A DNA stretch of 64,000 nucleotides, taken from the NCBI RefSeq assembly GCF_937892565.1, contig NZ_CALAHQ010000023.1, forward strand, positions 1 to 64,000. The letters run 5' to 3'. The DNA is from an uncultured Roseicyclus sp. Lineage in GTDB: Bacteria > Pseudomonadota > Alphaproteobacteria > Rhodobacterales > Rhodobacteraceae. The position numbers were made by a program, and so were the translations under genes. The notes beneath the pieces are model-generated. The model made no database searches. It saw nothing but the letters and a program-made list of their open reading frames with translations, and was not told where the DNA came from. Positions 46,790 through 56,452 of the stretch are shown here, piece after piece (positions within the stretch are counted from its first letter, which is position 1; the number at the start of each line of letters is the position of its first letter).

Positions 46790-47332
46790 TCTCGTCCCAT
46801 CCTCGGTTCTTGTTATCGGGCGCTGGCGCTGCCCGTCTACCTTTCACACGCACCGAAGCACGCATCACGACACCGAATCGCCAGATCTTTTGGGCCTTTC
46901 CAGCCCTTTGATCTGACCCATCCCCGAGATCTGGGCCGCAAGCCACCGTGATCGGGCGCAACTGCGCCCGGACCCACAGATGATACGAATAACCCGAACC
47001 CTGGCAGCTCTGTAGCGGATCGAAGGTCACGCGCAATGAAGCATCCCGGAAACAGGGTTCCGGCATCGCACTGCGTATCGGCCCAGAGGGCGACCCTTTT
47101 GCGGGTCTGCGACTCTGTGATCAGCTTGCCCAGGGACGGCAGTTCGCCCCGGGCCCGGCATTGCCGATTCTGTCCCTCGATCCAGCCCCCCAAAGCAGCT
47201 GAATCGCCCCTTGAAGCTAGCGGATGGGGCAAGGTCGCTGCAACGACTCTTCGAACTTGACTCTCACTTGAGGGGAAACCGAATCTCCCTCCGGGCGATA
47301 GACAGTTCTGACTCAACGAATTTTTCTTCAAG
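46790..47332. other. non-coding region upstream of dnaA
   Basis: About 540 bases without a credible gene, holding the dnaA leader and promoter. In other Rhodobacterales the rpsT-dnaA interval is a candidate site for oriC, but I find no TTATCCACA-type box on either strand and no AT-rich unwinding tract. ORFs here lack family resemblance and ribosome sites. No other signal recognised. Confidence 0.5.
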
Positions 47333-47363
47333 AAAAAAGCGCCCCGACCAGCGGGGCGCTTTT
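47333..47363 (-). terminator. intrinsic terminator of rpsT
   Basis: Minus strand: AAAGCGCCCC pairs with GGGGCGCTTT around a 7-nt loop (47362-47336), followed by a run of six T (47338-47333). It lies 38 bases after the rpsT stop. Confidence 0.92.
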
Positions 47364-47400
47364 GCATGTCACAACCCAGACGGGTTTGATGGCCTGATGT

Positions 47401-47667
47401 TCAGACCTTGAGCGCCTTAACACGCGCCGACAGGCGCGACATTTTCCGCGCGACGGTGTTCTTGTGCAAAACACCCTTGGTCACGCCGCGCATCAATTCG
47501 GGCTGGGCATCGCGAAGTGCTGTTTCGGCGACGGCGTGATCACCACCGGCGATGGCCTCTTCGACTTTGCGAATGAAGGTGCGGATGCGCGAACGGCGTG
47601 CCTTGTTGATGGCATAGCGGCGGTCGGCTTGGCGGGCGCGTTTTTCGGACTGGGGCGAATTTGCCAT
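47401..47667 (-). CDS. rpsT: 30S ribosomal protein S20
   Basis: 88 residues, highly basic. The family start [17 protein letters not shown] is clear; the C-terminus is [18 protein letters not shown]. Binds 16S rRNA during small-subunit assembly. ATG 47667 fits the family start. Upstream of dnaA in the order conserved in Rhodobacterales. Confidence 0.97.
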   Translation of the reverse strand: MANSPQSEKRARQADRRYAINKARRSRIRTFIRKVEEAIAGGDHAVAETALRDAQPELMRGVTKGVLHKNTVARKMSRLSARVKALKV

Positions 47668-47838
47668 GATGTGTCTCTTTCGTCTGTCAGGTCTCAAATG
47701 CATTTCACGCGGGAGATCCCGACCCCGGGTTCGATACCGGGCGACTCTGGCCTTTGGCGGGCCTCACACGCATGTCTGGGGGGCGCATAGCGGGTTTTCG
47801 GGCCGGATGCAAATGGCTTTGCGCCGTGCGCCCCAGGT

Positions 47839-48615
47839 TCATCTGTCGCGAAACTGTGGCTCGCGCTTTTCCAAAAAGGCGCTCATGCCCTCTTTCTGGT
47901 CCTCGGTGGCGAACAGCCCGTGAAACAGCCGACGTTCGAACAACAGCCCTTCGCGCAGGTTGGTTTCGTAGCTGCGGTTGACGGCCTCCTTGACGGCCAT
48001 GGTGGCCAGCATGGATTTCTCGGCGATCTTGGCGGCAGCGGCCATCGCCTCGTCCATCAGTTTCTTGGCGGGCACCACGCGGCTGACAAGCCCGGAACGT
48101 TCGGCTTCCTCGGCGGTCATGAAGCGGCCGGTCAGATGCATGTCCATGGATTTCGATTTACCCACAAACCGCGTCAGGCGCTGCGTGCCGCCCATGCCGG
48201 CCACCACGCCCAGATTGATCTCGGGCTGGCCGAATTTCGCAGTGTCAGCGGCGATGATGAAATCGCACATCATCGCAAGCTCGCATCCCCCGCCCAAGGC
48301 ATAGCCGGCCACAGCCGCGATGATCGGCTTGCGCACGCGCAACATCTGGTCGGCGTCCTGACCGAACAGGTCTTCGGTAAAGACGTCGACAAAGCTTTTC
48401 TCGCTCATTTCGCGGATGTCCGCACCGGCGGCGAAGGCCTTTTCGCTGCCTGTCAGCACGATGCAACGGACCTTGTCGTTGTCATCGGCGGCCTTGAGCG
48501 CGGTCGCGAGTTCGCCCAAGAGCCTCGTGTTCAGCGCATTGAGCGCATCGGGGCGGTTGAGCTTGATCAGGGCAATGTGATCTTCGATCTCGACGATCAG
48601 GGTCTCGTAGGCCAT
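47839..48615 (-). CDS. enoyl-CoA hydratase
   Basis: 258 residues of the crotonase family. Oxyanion-hole segments [11 protein letters not shown] and [12 protein letters not shown]; catalytic acids E112 (GGCEL) and E132 (QPEINLG) with the usual 20-residue spacing. Hydrates 2-trans-enoyl-CoA in fatty-acid beta-oxidation. Stand-alone hydratase, not fused to a dehydrogenase. Lies between mutM and rpsT; the gap to mutM is 75 bases. Confidence 0.95.
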   Translation of the reverse strand: MAYETLIVEIEDHIALIKLNRPDALNALNTRLLGELATALKAADDNDKVRCIVLTGSEKAFAAGADIREMSEKSFVDVFTEDLFGQDADQMLRVRKPIIAAVAGYALGGGCELAMMCDFIIAADTAKFGQPEINLGVVAGMGGTQRLTRFVGKSKSMDMHLTGRFMTAEEAERSGLVSRVVPAKKLMDEAMAAAAKIAEKSMLATMAVKEAVNRSYETNLREGLLFERRLFHGLFATEDQKEGMSAFLEKREPQFRDR

Positions 48616-48690
48616 GGGTCAGGCTTTCTGGCTATGGGTGCCAATGGGGCTTGCGCGGCGAGGGTTAGCACCAAAGCGCGCAGGTTCAAG

Positions 48691-49557
48691 CTATCTTTGA
48701 CAGGCGGGGCAATGGAAGCTCGAGCGCCCCGATTGCTGGGTGCGCCGGATCTGGCCTTGGCAGGCCGGGGTTTGGCAGGGCTCGCCCTCGCGGCCATAAA
48801 CCCGGAAGCTGTGCTGAAAATATCCCAATTCTCCATCTGCCTGACGATAATCGCGCAAGGATGATCCGCCCGCCTCGATCGCCTCGGACAGCACATCGCG
48901 GATGATCGGCACAAGGGCGGCCACACGCGTCTGGGCGATCCGGCCGGCATGGCGCAGCGGCGAAATTCCCGCACGATAGAGCACCTCGCAGACATAGATA
49001 TTGCCCAGACCGGCGACGATTCTCTGATCCAGCAGCGCGGTCTTGACAGGGCTGCGCTTGCCCTTGAAGGCCGCGATCAGGTGATCGGCGTGAAAGGCAT
49101 TGCTGAAAGGTTCGGGGCCGATCCCCGCGATCAGCCAATGCCGATCCACGGCGTCGGTCGGGCACAGATCCATCGCGCCAAAGCGGCGCGCGTCATTGAA
49201 GGTAACGCGCACGCCCGCCTCGGTATCCAAGATGACATGATCGTGCTTTTCCGGCGCGGGGTGCAGGTGATGGAACCGCGCCAGCATATCGGCCGACCCT
49301 CCGGGGGCCGACACGATCATCCGCCCCGACATGCCCAGATGCACAATCAACGTCTCGCCGGTATCCAGATCGGCCAGAACATATTTGGACCGCCGCCTCA
49401 GCCGTTCGACCCGCGCGCCGGTCAGACGCTCGGCCATGCGCTCGGGAAAGGGCCACCGCAGATCGGGGCGATTGACCTGCGCCATGGCGATGCGCGCGCC
49501 CTCGAGCACGGGGGCAAGCCCGCGACGGACTGTCTCGACTTCTGGAAGTTCGGGCAC
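48691..49557 (-). CDS. mutM: formamidopyrimidine-DNA glycosylase
   Basis: 288 residues. Repairs 8-oxoguanine and Fapy lesions by base removal and beta/delta elimination. Mature N-terminal P2-E3 (PELPEVETV), K58, and a C-terminal zinc finger with C261, C266, C283 and C286 are all present. GTG 49557 is the only start that puts Pro at position 2, as the Schiff-base chemistry requires; the longer ATG form would block it. Divergent from ubiE. Confidence 0.96.
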   Translation of the reverse strand: MPELPEVETVRRGLAPVLEGARIAMAQVNRPDLRWPFPERMAERLTGARVERLRRRSKYVLADLDTGETLIVHLGMSGRMIVSAPGGSADMLARFHHLHPAPEKHDHVILDTEAGVRVTFNDARRFGAMDLCPTDAVDRHWLIAGIGPEPFSNAFHADHLIAAFKGKRSPVKTALLDQRIVAGLGNIYVCEVLYRAGISPLRHAGRIAQTRVAALVPIIRDVLSEAIEAGGSSLRDYRQADGELGYFQHSFRVYGREGEPCQTPACQGQIRRTQQSGRSSFHCPACQR

Positions 49558-49645
49558 AGCGGGCTTTCCTATGATGCCGGCAACGTTGTAACGCGCCCAA
49601 GGGCCTCTATAAGAGGGGGCAGACGAAGAAAAGGACAAGCCCCCA

Positions 49646-50401
49646 ATGGCCGAAGACAGCACAGGTCGCACGACCCATTTCGGCTACCGTGATGTGGCCG
49701 AAGACCAGAAGGCCGGATTGGTCCATGGGGTCTTTACCAATGTGGCGTCGAAATACGACATCATGAACGACGTGATGAGCATGGGCATTCATCGGATCTG
49801 GAAAGATGCCATGATGGACTGGCTGGCCCCGCGCGACGGTCAGCGGCTTTTGGATGTCGCGGGCGGCACCGGCGATGTGGCGTTCCGCTTTCTGGACCGC
49901 GCGCCCGGCGCGACGGCCACGGTTCTCGACATGACCCATGCCATGCTGATCGAAGGCCAAAAGCGCGCCGAGGCGACGCAACTGGCCCACAAGCTTGACT
50001 GGATCGTGGGCGACGCCATGGCGCTGCCCTTTCCCGACAACACATTCGACCGCTACACGATCAGCTTCGGCATCCGCAACGTCACCCGCATTGCCGATGC
50101 GCTATCCGAGGCGTTTCGCGTGCTGCGCCCCGGGGGTCGGTTGGTGGTGCTGGAATTCAGCCAATTGCCCAATGACGGGCTGCAAAAGCTGTATGATCTT
50201 TATTCGTTCAACGTGATCCCGCGCATGGGCCAACTGATCGCGGGCGACCGCGACAGCTATCAATACCTTGTCGAATCGATCCGCCGCTTTCCCGATCAGG
50301 AAAGCTTTGCCGCGATGATCCGCGTGGCGGGTTTCGAACAGGTCAGCTACCGCAATCTGTCGCTGGGGATCGCGGCCCTGCATTCGGGCTGGAAAATCTG
50401 A
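49646..50401 (+). CDS. ubiE: ubiquinone/menaquinone C-methyltransferase UbiE
   Basis: 251 residues. SAM motif [15 protein letters not shown] (68-82) and [17 protein letters not shown] with the UbiE-specific NVT segment, plus the C-terminal [15 protein letters not shown]. Methylates C2 of the ubiquinone ring precursor. Followed immediately by ubiB (GTG one base after the stop), so the two are an operon; divergent from mutM. Confidence 0.96.
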   Translation: MAEDSTGRTTHFGYRDVAEDQKAGLVHGVFTNVASKYDIMNDVMSMGIHRIWKDAMMDWLAPRDGQRLLDVAGGTGDVAFRFLDRAPGATATVLDMTHAMLIEGQKRAEATQLAHKLDWIVGDAMALPFPDNTFDRYTISFGIRNVTRIADALSEAFRVLRPGGRLVVLEFSQLPNDGLQKLYDLYSFNVIPRMGQLIAGDRDSYQYLVESIRRFPDQESFAAMIRVAGFEQVSYRNLSLGIAALHSGWKI

Positions 50402-50402
50402 G

Positions 50403-51938
50403 GTGAAGGGCCCCCATAACATCTGGCGGCTGATCCGCACGGGCGCCACATTCGAGCGCACAGGCGCCATGGGGGCGGTGCTGGCGGCACTCGATGCGCC
50501 CCGTCCGCTGCGGATTGCGGCGCATGTGCTGGGCTGGCCGTTCAAATTTCTGGGCCTGCGCGGTGATCCGGGCGTGCCGCCGCTGCCGCGCGCGCTGACC
50601 GCCCTTGGCCCTGCCTACATCAAGTTCGGTCAGATCCTGTCGACGCGGCCCGATGTGGTGGGCGCCGAGATGGCGCTGCAATTGCAGGTCTTGCAAGACA
50701 AGCTGCCGCCCTTTTCCCGCGCCGAGGCCGAGCGCGTCGTCGCGCAAGAAATGGAAAAACCGATCGAGGCGCTGTTTTCCGAATTCTCCGAACCCGTTGC
50801 CGCCGCCTCGATCGCCCAGGTGCATCGCGCAAGGCTGGTGGGTGACGGCCGCGAGGTGGCGGTCAAGATCTTGCGCCCCGGGATCGAACGCGCCTTTCGC
50901 AAGGATATCGACGCGTTTTACCTGATTGCATGGGTGGTTGAGACATTGTCGCCCGCCTCGCGCCGCTTGCGCCCGCGTGATGTGATCGCGCATTTCGAAG
51001 GCGTGGTGATGCAGGAGCTGGACCTGCGGATCGAAGCCTCGGCCTGTGGCGAGTTTCACGCCAATACCAAGACGGATGCGGGCTTTGTCGTGCCACAGGT
51101 GGAATGGTTCTTGTCCTCGCGGCGGATGATGACGCTGGAATGGGTCACGGGCACGACGCTGTCGGATCTGGAAACAATCGACGCCAACGGGGTCGACCGC
51201 CGCGAGATGGGCGCCCGCGTGTTGCAGATGTTCCTGCGCCACGCGCTTCGGGACGGATTTTTCCACGCCGACATGCATCACGGCAACCTCAAGATCGCGC
51301 CCAATGGCGATCTGGTGGCGCTGGATTTCGGCATCATGGGGCGGCTCGATGCCTATACCCGGCGGGTCTATGCGGAAATCCTGATGGGGTTCATCCGCAA
51401 GGATTATCGCCGCGTGGCCGAGGTGCATTTCGAAGCGGGCTATGTGCCGGCCGATCGCGACATCGACGAATTTGCCCAGGCGCTGCGGTCGGTGGGCGAG
51501 CCGATCTTTGGCATGGATGCCAGCCGCATCTCGATGGCGCGGCTTTTGGCCTATCTGTTTCAGGTGACCGAACGATTCGGCATGGAAACGCGAACCGAAC
51601 TGATCTTGCTGCAGCGCACCATGGTGGTGGTCGAAGGCGTGGCCCGTTCGCTCGACCCTGCAATCAACATCTGGACCGTCGCCCGCCCCGTGGTTGAAGA
51701 TTACATCCGCGAAAATGTCGGACCCAAGGCGGTGCTGCGCGATCTTTACAATACCGCGCGCGTGCTGGCCCGTTTTGGCCCAAGGCTGCCGGCGCTGGCC
51801 GAACGCGCGCTGCTGGCGCAAGCAAACCCGACCCGGTCCGACCGGCGCAGCCCATGGCCCGAGCGCCTGGCGATCGGCGGCGCGGGTCTGATCCTTGGGG
51901 CGGCGCTGATGCTTGTGCTGGCCTATGTGCCGCTTTGA
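50403..51938 (+). CDS. ubiB: ubiquinone biosynthesis protein UbiB (ABC1/ADCK kinase-like)
   Basis: 511 residues. KxGQ motif at 74-77 (IKFGQILSTRPD), an ATP-binding AVKILRPGIER near 153, catalytic HADMHHGN at 288-295 and DFG 308-310; the C-terminus has a TM helix (about 490-508). An atypical kinase/ATPase needed for coenzyme Q assembly. GTG start at 50403 follows ubiE by one base. HADMHHGN varies from the common HADPHPGN by M and H at the fourth and sixth places, a change also seen elsewhere in alphaproteobacteria as I recall. Confidence 0.95.
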   Translation: MKGPHNIWRLIRTGATFERTGAMGAVLAALDAPRPLRIAAHVLGWPFKFLGLRGDPGVPPLPRALTALGPAYIKFGQILSTRPDVVGAEMALQLQVLQDKLPPFSRAEAERVVAQEMEKPIEALFSEFSEPVAAASIAQVHRARLVGDGREVAVKILRPGIERAFRKDIDAFYLIAWVVETLSPASRRLRPRDVIAHFEGVVMQELDLRIEASACGEFHANTKTDAGFVVPQVEWFLSSRRMMTLEWVTGTTLSDLETIDANGVDRREMGARVLQMFLRHALRDGFFHADMHHGNLKIAPNGDLVALDFGIMGRLDAYTRRVYAEILMGFIRKDYRRVAEVHFEAGYVPADRDIDEFAQALRSVGEPIFGMDASRISMARLLAYLFQVTERFGMETRTELILLQRTMVVVEGVARSLDPAINIWTVARPVVEDYIRENVGPKAVLRDLYNTARVLARFGPRLPALAERALLAQANPTRSDRRSPWPERLAIGGAGLILGAALMLVLAYVPL

Positions 51939-51941
51939 GCG

Positions 51942-52610
51942 TCAGGCACCGGGCCGGCTCAGCCCCAGCACATCCGAACTGGGAATGCTGACGCCCCCCT
52001 CCAGCACAAGCCAGATGTCGCCATCGATGATCGCGGCTTCATCGACCTGACCATAGACCATGGCGCCGCGTTCCTCGATCATGGTTTGGCCCGACCAGTT
52101 CTGAACCGAAAAGCTGTAAAGCCCCGGCGCCACGACCGAGCCATCGACGCCCGTGCCATTCCATGTGAAGCTGTCATTGCTGAGTGGCATGGGAATTTGC
52201 TGCACGATTTCGCCGGATTGATCGCGCACGAGCAGCTCCATCCTGTCGGCAAGGACATGGCGCGCGCCCCCCAGCGTGACGGTCTGGCCGTCGAAATTGA
52301 CGGGCATTTCGGCCCGCACCTCCATCCCGATCCAGTTGCCGATCTGGCCCATGCCCAGGCGCGCGAGCCCCGATTGCACCCCGGCCAAAAGATCATTCGT
52401 GCGCACCTGCTGTTCGACCCCGGAAAACTGCGCCAATTGGCTGGCGAATTCCGTGGATTCCATTGGCTTGAGCGGGTCCTGGTTTTGCATCTGGGCGGTC
52501 AGCATCTTGAGAAAGGTCTCGAAGTCCGAGCTGATCATGCTGGCGCGGGTGGCGCTGGCTGCGGTCTGGGTCTGTGCGGCAGCAAGCTGGGTGTTGAGTA
52601 GAAACTCCAT
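51942..52610 (-). CDS. flgD: flagellar hook-capping protein FlgD
   Basis: 222 residues. N-terminal FlgD domain with FLKMLTAQMQNQDPLKPMESTEFASQ split around 33-58, and EQQVRTNDL; the C-terminal half is the FlgD Ig-like and tudor-like region (PLSNDSFTWNGTG). Scaffold for hook polymerisation. Follows fliK on the minus strand with a 13-base gap. Confidence 0.93.
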   Translation of the reverse strand: MEFLLNTQLAAAQTQTAASATRASMISSDFETFLKMLTAQMQNQDPLKPMESTEFASQLAQFSGVEQQVRTNDLLAGVQSGLARLGMGQIGNWIGMEVRAEMPVNFDGQTVTLGGARHVLADRMELLVRDQSGEIVQQIPMPLSNDSFTWNGTGVDGSVVAPGLYSFSVQNWSGQTMIEERGAMVYGQVDEAAIIDGDIWLVLEGGVSIPSSDVLGLSRPGA

Positions 52611-52623
52611 CTCGGTCTCCTGT

Positions 52624-53829
52624 TCAAAGTCTCAAATCGAGTCCGCCGTCGCCACCCCGCTTGACCCCGGATGACGACAGGCTGGCCGCCAATGGGGCCG
52701 CCAGATCCGCCAAAGAGCCATCCTTGAGAGGTGCGCCGGGATGTGCATGGCGCGCGTCTTGGCCCCACGGGCCGCCCCCGGACACATCCACAGATGGCGC
52801 ATCCAGCCCCAGCCGCGCGAATTCATCGGCCAAAAGCACCAGATGACGCCGGATCAGATCGGCGGTTTCGGGCCGCTCGGCTGCAATCGACACCATCATC
52901 GCGCCGTTCACCTCGGTCAGGCTTAGCCGCACGCGGCCAAGCTCGGGCGGATCAAGCGCAATATCGACCGCAGAACCGGGGTCATGCGAGATTGCGGCAA
53001 GCGCGGTGGCGATCTGGCGGGTGGTGTGTTGCGGCAATTCCGGCGGCAGCGCGCGTTCCACCGCCACAGCCGGGCCGGGCTGAGCCTGCCCGCTGGTGGC
53101 GCCCACAAGCGCCTCGGCCCGGTCGCCGACGGAAAAACCTGCCATGGACGCCGCTTTTGCCACGGCATTGCCCCGCTCTTGTGCCACCCAATCCGGGATC
53201 GGGTTCAGACCCCCCGCATCGGCCGATGCCTGGGCGCGTGCAGTGACCCGAAGCGTATCCGCCCCCGTGATTGCCAGATCCAGACCTGTCGGGTCCGACC
53301 TTGCGGCTTTGCCATCCGCAGCGGACGCTGTCGCGGTTTGGCCGATGATCACAGGTGGCGGCGTCAGCGTCCGATCCGCGTTCGACACCGCCGGCGCCAT
53401 GCCGTGGGGGGGGCTTTCGACATCCTTGGCCAGCGGCATGGTGCTTGCCCCAGGATTGGCTGCCCTGGCCTCGATCGCGGCACCAAAGCCATCCTGCGCG
53501 GTGCCCGCCGTCATCGGATTTGATGCAGCAAGATCGAGACGGGGCGTCAACGGATCAGACGCATCCGGCGCCGATTGCGGCACCGCCGAGGCCACCCAAT
53601 GCAACATCGTGCGGGACGCATCGGCGAACACCAATTCGCCATCTTGTGGCTCGGACATCGCGGGGCCGGGCATCTGCGGACCAAGGCCCATGCTTTCAGC
53701 CGTTACAAGATCTTCGTCAGCGGAAAGCGCGCTCAGAAAGGCCGCTTTGTCGCCCTCATCTTGCGGCACGCGGCGCGCAAGGCTGGTCTGCGCCGACGGG
53801 CCGGCAATCAAGATCTGCAGATCATCCAT
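52624..53829 (-). CDS. fliK: flagellar hook-length control protein FliK
   Basis: 401 residues. A low-complexity Ala/Pro/Thr-rich N-terminus (about 1-290) and the conserved Flg_hook C-terminal domain (about 300-385) with DIALDPPELGRVRLSL and MMVSIAAERPETADLIRR. Acts as the ruler that ends hook growth and switches export specificity through FlhB. ATG 53829 is chosen over 53871 (which lies in the divergent promoter area). Operon with flgD. Confidence 0.9.
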   Translation of the reverse strand: MDDLQILIAGPSAQTSLARRVPQDEGDKAAFLSALSADEDLVTAESMGLGPQMPGPAMSEPQDGELVFADASRTMLHWVASAVPQSAPDASDPLTPRLDLAASNPMTAGTAQDGFGAAIEARAANPGASTMPLAKDVESPPHGMAPAVSNADRTLTPPPVIIGQTATASAADGKAARSDPTGLDLAITGADTLRVTARAQASADAGGLNPIPDWVAQERGNAVAKAASMAGFSVGDRAEALVGATSGQAQPGPAVAVERALPPELPQHTTRQIATALAAISHDPGSAVDIALDPPELGRVRLSLTEVNGAMMVSIAAERPETADLIRRHLVLLADEFARLGLDAPSVDVSGGGPWGQDARHAHPGAPLKDGSLADLAAPLAASLSSSGVKRGGDGGLDLRL

Positions 53830-53940
53830 TCTGGTTGTCCCATTCTGAAACTCATCGCGGTATGGCGCCAAAGCTCCTTACGAATTGTTTACGCCGTTCT
53901 GGCAGCGTGCAGAAAAATCGCGTCAATCCGAGGTATCTAC

Positions 53941-54252
53941 GTGACGGCCCCAATCACCCCTGCGCTGACCCCCGCATCCCAACCCAGCCCCACGCACAAC
54001 GCCGAGGCCGTGGCGCTGCGCAAGGTCGCGCAAGAGCTTGAGGCAAGCTTTCTGGCGGAAATGCTGAAACACGCTGGATTCGGCGAAGAGCGCAGCGCCT
54101 TTGGCGGCGGCGTCGGCGAAGCCCAGTTCGCCTCGTTCCTGAGGGCCGAACACGCCCGCGCCTTGGTTGAACGCGGTGGAATCGGCCTGTCGCAATCGCT
54201 GTTCGAGGCATTGGCCGCACGCGCCAGCCCGCTGCCCGAGGTGGGCCCATGA
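53941..54252 (+). CDS. flagellar rod-binding protein (FlgJ N-terminal-like)
   Basis: 103 residues. The rod-binding domain motif is LEASFLAEMLKHAG with FGGGVGEAQFASFL and a C-terminal GGIGLSQSLFEAL, matching the N-terminal part of FlgJ; the muramidase half is missing, as is normal in alphaproteobacteria. Caps the rod during assembly. GTG 53941 has GAGG 8 bases upstream. Overlaps the next gene by 4 bases. Confidence 0.85.
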   Translation: MTAPITPALTPASQPSPTHNAEAVALRKVAQELEASFLAEMLKHAGFGEERSAFGGGVGEAQFASFLRAEHARALVERGGIGLSQSLFEALAARASPLPEVGP

Positions 54253-54581
54253 CACGCCCCGGCCGCACCATGGTCAGCATCTGGACGCTGCTTGACGAGC
54301 AAAGGCAGGCGCTTTTGTCGGGCGATCTGGCGGTGCTCGATCGATTGCCCGACCGGCTTGAACGGGCAATGCGCGATCTGGCCGATGAACGCCCCTCACC
54401 CGAGGCGCTGGCACAGCTGGCCCATGCCGCCGCTCATAACGCCCGCCTCATTCTGGCCGCGCGCGACGGTTTGGCCCGCGCACGCCGCGACATCGCACCG
54501 GCGACACCGCTCACGACATATGACGGACAGGGCCGCCGACAGTTGCCCGACCCCACAGGCCAGCTGCTGGCACGCCGTTGA
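54249..54581 (+). CDS. probable FlgN-type flagellar export chaperone
   Basis: 110 residues, mostly helical, with LLDEQRQALLSGDLAVLDRLP and HNARLILAARDGLARARRD. This pattern (long helices, a conserved L-x-x-E near the start, a hinge with N-A-R) resembles FlgN-family chaperones for hook-associated proteins FlgK and FlgL. Similarity is low in detail, so context (overlap with the rod-binding gene and placement before flagellin) carries most of the call. Confidence 0.5.
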   Translation: MTRPGRTMVSIWTLLDEQRQALLSGDLAVLDRLPDRLERAMRDLADERPSPEALAQLAHAAAHNARLILAARDGLARARRDIAPATPLTTYDGQGRRQLPDPTGQLLARR

Positions 54582-54782
54582 GACCGGTAAAATCCTCCGT
54601 AAAGAGCCTCGGGGATTAGCGAGCTGTTCACACCTCATGGCCGAATTTGCTCAGGCACCCGATGGGGTGGCGCGCCCCCAGACGATAGGGCGCAAGTGTC
54701 AGAAGACGCTTCACCGGGGCCGGCAACGGTTCTGAATTCATGGCGCCGAACGCGCCGCGATCAAAACCAGGAAGGGGACAAC

Positions 54783-55991
54783 ATGTCCAGCATTCTGACC
54801 AACAACAGCGCCATGGTGGCGTTGCAGACACTAAAATCGGTGAATTCCAACCTGCAAAAAACCCAATCCGAGATCTCGACCGGCAAAACCGTGGGCAACG
54901 CCCGCGACAATGCGGCCGTCTGGTCGATTTCCAAGGTCATGGAATCCGATGTGAAGGGGTTCACGGGCATCTCTGAAAGCCTGAGCTTGGGTGATTCCAC
55001 CGTTGCCGTGGCGCGCACCGCCGCCGAAACGGTCACCGGCCTGTTGACCGACATCAAGGGCAAGATCGTCGCCGCACAGGAACCGAACGTCGATCGTACC
55101 AAGATCCAGACGGACATCGCCGCGCTGCGCGATCAAATCGGAAATGTCGTCACTGCGGCACAGTTCAACGGCCTGAACCTTGTCGACGGCTCGCAGGCAT
55201 CGATCTCGATTCTCGCGTCGCTGGATCGAAGCGCATCGGGGGTGTCGTCCTCCAGCATCACGGTATCCGGACAGAACCTGTCGCAAGGGTCCTATACCGC
55301 AGCCACTGTGTTTACCGCAGGCACGGCTTCGGTTGTCTCGACGGATGGCGATACCTTCGTGATGAGCCTCGATTCGGGTACCGGCACGGACGAGATCACG
55401 ATCGCCAATGGCGGCACTTGGGCGGCCGGGGACAAGGTGACGATGCGTATTGGCGACCAGTCGGCCAGCTATACCGTATCGGCAGAGGATGTGGCCTCCA
55501 CCTCGCCCGATGACCTTGTCGCGGTCGGGCTGAAGAACGCGATCGAAGCCTTGGGCATCGCTGATCTGACCGTCGACTATGACAGCGCCACACCCGGTCA
55601 GCTGGTCTTTACCAATGGCGGCGCAACGGACCTGACCGTGACCGGGCAGTTCCAGAATGCCGGTTCAGGTGGACTTGCAACCCTCGCGGCTGTCGACGTG
55701 TCGACCGCGGGTGGTGCCGCGACCGCGCTTGGCAACATCGAAGCTCTGATCCAGACCTCGATCACCGCGGCCGCTGCCTTTGGCTCGGCCGAGGGACGCA
55801 TCGAGACGCAGTCCAACTTCGTTTCCAAGCTGATGGACACCATGAAGTCGGGTATCGGAAGCATGGTCGATGCGGATCTGGAGGCGGCGTCGGCTCGGCT
55901 GCAGGCACTTCAGGTGCAACAGCAGCTCGCCACCCAGTCGCTGTCGATCGCCAATCAGGCGCCGCAGAACATCCTCGCGCTGTTCCGCTGA
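54783..55991 (+). CDS. fliC: flagellin
   Basis: 402 residues. N-terminal D0/D1 (ILTNNSAMVALQTL, then QSEISTGKTVGNARDNAA) and C-terminal D1/D0 (GRIETQSNFVSKLMDTM ... ALQVQQQLATQSLSIANQAPQNILALFR, ending in the usual LFR). The middle (about 155-300) is Thr/Ser/Gly-rich and variable. Forms the filament. ATG 54783 has GGAAGGGGACA just before it. The leader (54582-54782) is a likely target of FlbT-type post-transcriptional control. Confidence 0.96.
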   Translation: MSSILTNNSAMVALQTLKSVNSNLQKTQSEISTGKTVGNARDNAAVWSISKVMESDVKGFTGISESLSLGDSTVAVARTAAETVTGLLTDIKGKIVAAQEPNVDRTKIQTDIAALRDQIGNVVTAAQFNGLNLVDGSQASISILASLDRSASGVSSSSITVSGQNLSQGSYTAATVFTAGTASVVSTDGDTFVMSLDSGTGTDEITIANGGTWAAGDKVTMRIGDQSASYTVSAEDVASTSPDDLVAVGLKNAIEALGIADLTVDYDSATPGQLVFTNGGATDLTVTGQFQNAGSGGLATLAAVDVSTAGGAATALGNIEALIQTSITAAAAFGSAEGRIETQSNFVSKLMDTMKSGIGSMVDADLEAASARLQALQVQQQLATQSLSIANQAPQNILALFR

Positions 55992-56001
55992 TCTGATGTT
56001 G

Positions 56002-56027
56002 CCGCGGGGGGCCAAAGCCCCCCGCGG
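56002..56027 (+). terminator. strong hairpin after flagellin, without T tract
   Basis: CCGCGGGGGGC (56002-56012) pairs with GCCCCCCGCGG (56017-56027) around CAAA, 11 perfect GC-rich pairs, ten bases after the fliC stop. No T run follows, so it may partly terminate, or protect the fliC message from 3' decay and set its level above flaF-flbT. Confidence 0.55.
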
Positions 56028-56077
56028 AGACCAGAGATCGACCCCATCCCGGACCCCCTTGTGCAAGGACAGATCCC

Positions 56078-56452
56078 GTGACCGCCACCCAATTTGCCCA
56101 AACCGCCTATGCCGCCGCCGGTGCGCCCGTTCGCACCCGGCGCGGCAGCGAACATGCCCTATTCGAACGCGTGACCGCCCGTTTGATCCGCGCCTCGGAT
56201 CCAGACGCCCCGATGACCCAGCGGGCCGCCGCCCTGCATGACAACCGCCAGCTGTGGATCACGCTGGCCACAGACCTCGCCTCTGACGGCAACGCCCTTC
56301 CGCAGGGGCTGCGCGCGCAATTGTTCTATCTTGCGGAATTCTCGCTTTTGCACAGCAGCAAGGCCCTGCGCGATCCTGCCGCCATCGCGGATCTGATCGA
56401 TGTGAACAAGGCCGTGATGCGTGGCCTCGATGGTAAGGTGGATGCAGCATGA
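56078..56452 (+). CDS. flaF: flagellar biosynthesis regulator FlaF
   Basis: 124 residues. Family pattern TAYAAAGAPVRTRRGSEHALFERVTARL, HDNRQLWITLATDLA and LPQGLRAQLFYLAEFSL. In Caulobacter and Brucella FlaF promotes flagellin translation and balances FlbT. GTG 56078 start. Overlaps flbT (ATGA). Confidence 0.93.
   Translation: MTATQFAQTAYAAAGAPVRTRRGSEHALFERVTARLIRASDPDAPMTQRAAALHDNRQLWITLATDLASDGNALPQGLRAQLFYLAEFSLLHSSKALRDPAAIADLIDVNKAVMRGLDGKVDAA

Noticed and set aside
47700-47760. tRNA-like T-arm (GGGTTCGATACCGGG) upstream of rpsT
   Set aside because: Loop size and stem pairing are wrong for a T-arm, and no acceptor or anticodon arm accompanies it.
53878-53892. TTAC-N7-TTAC near the fliK / rod-binding divergence, considered as a CtrA site
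   Set aside because: Consensus is TTAA-N7-TTAA; both half-sites deviate at the fourth base, so a chance match cannot be excluded.
54582-54782. Sigma-28 or sigma-54 promoter for flagellin
   Set aside because: TGGCAC and TAAA elements occur but without correct partners or spacing, so no call is justified.
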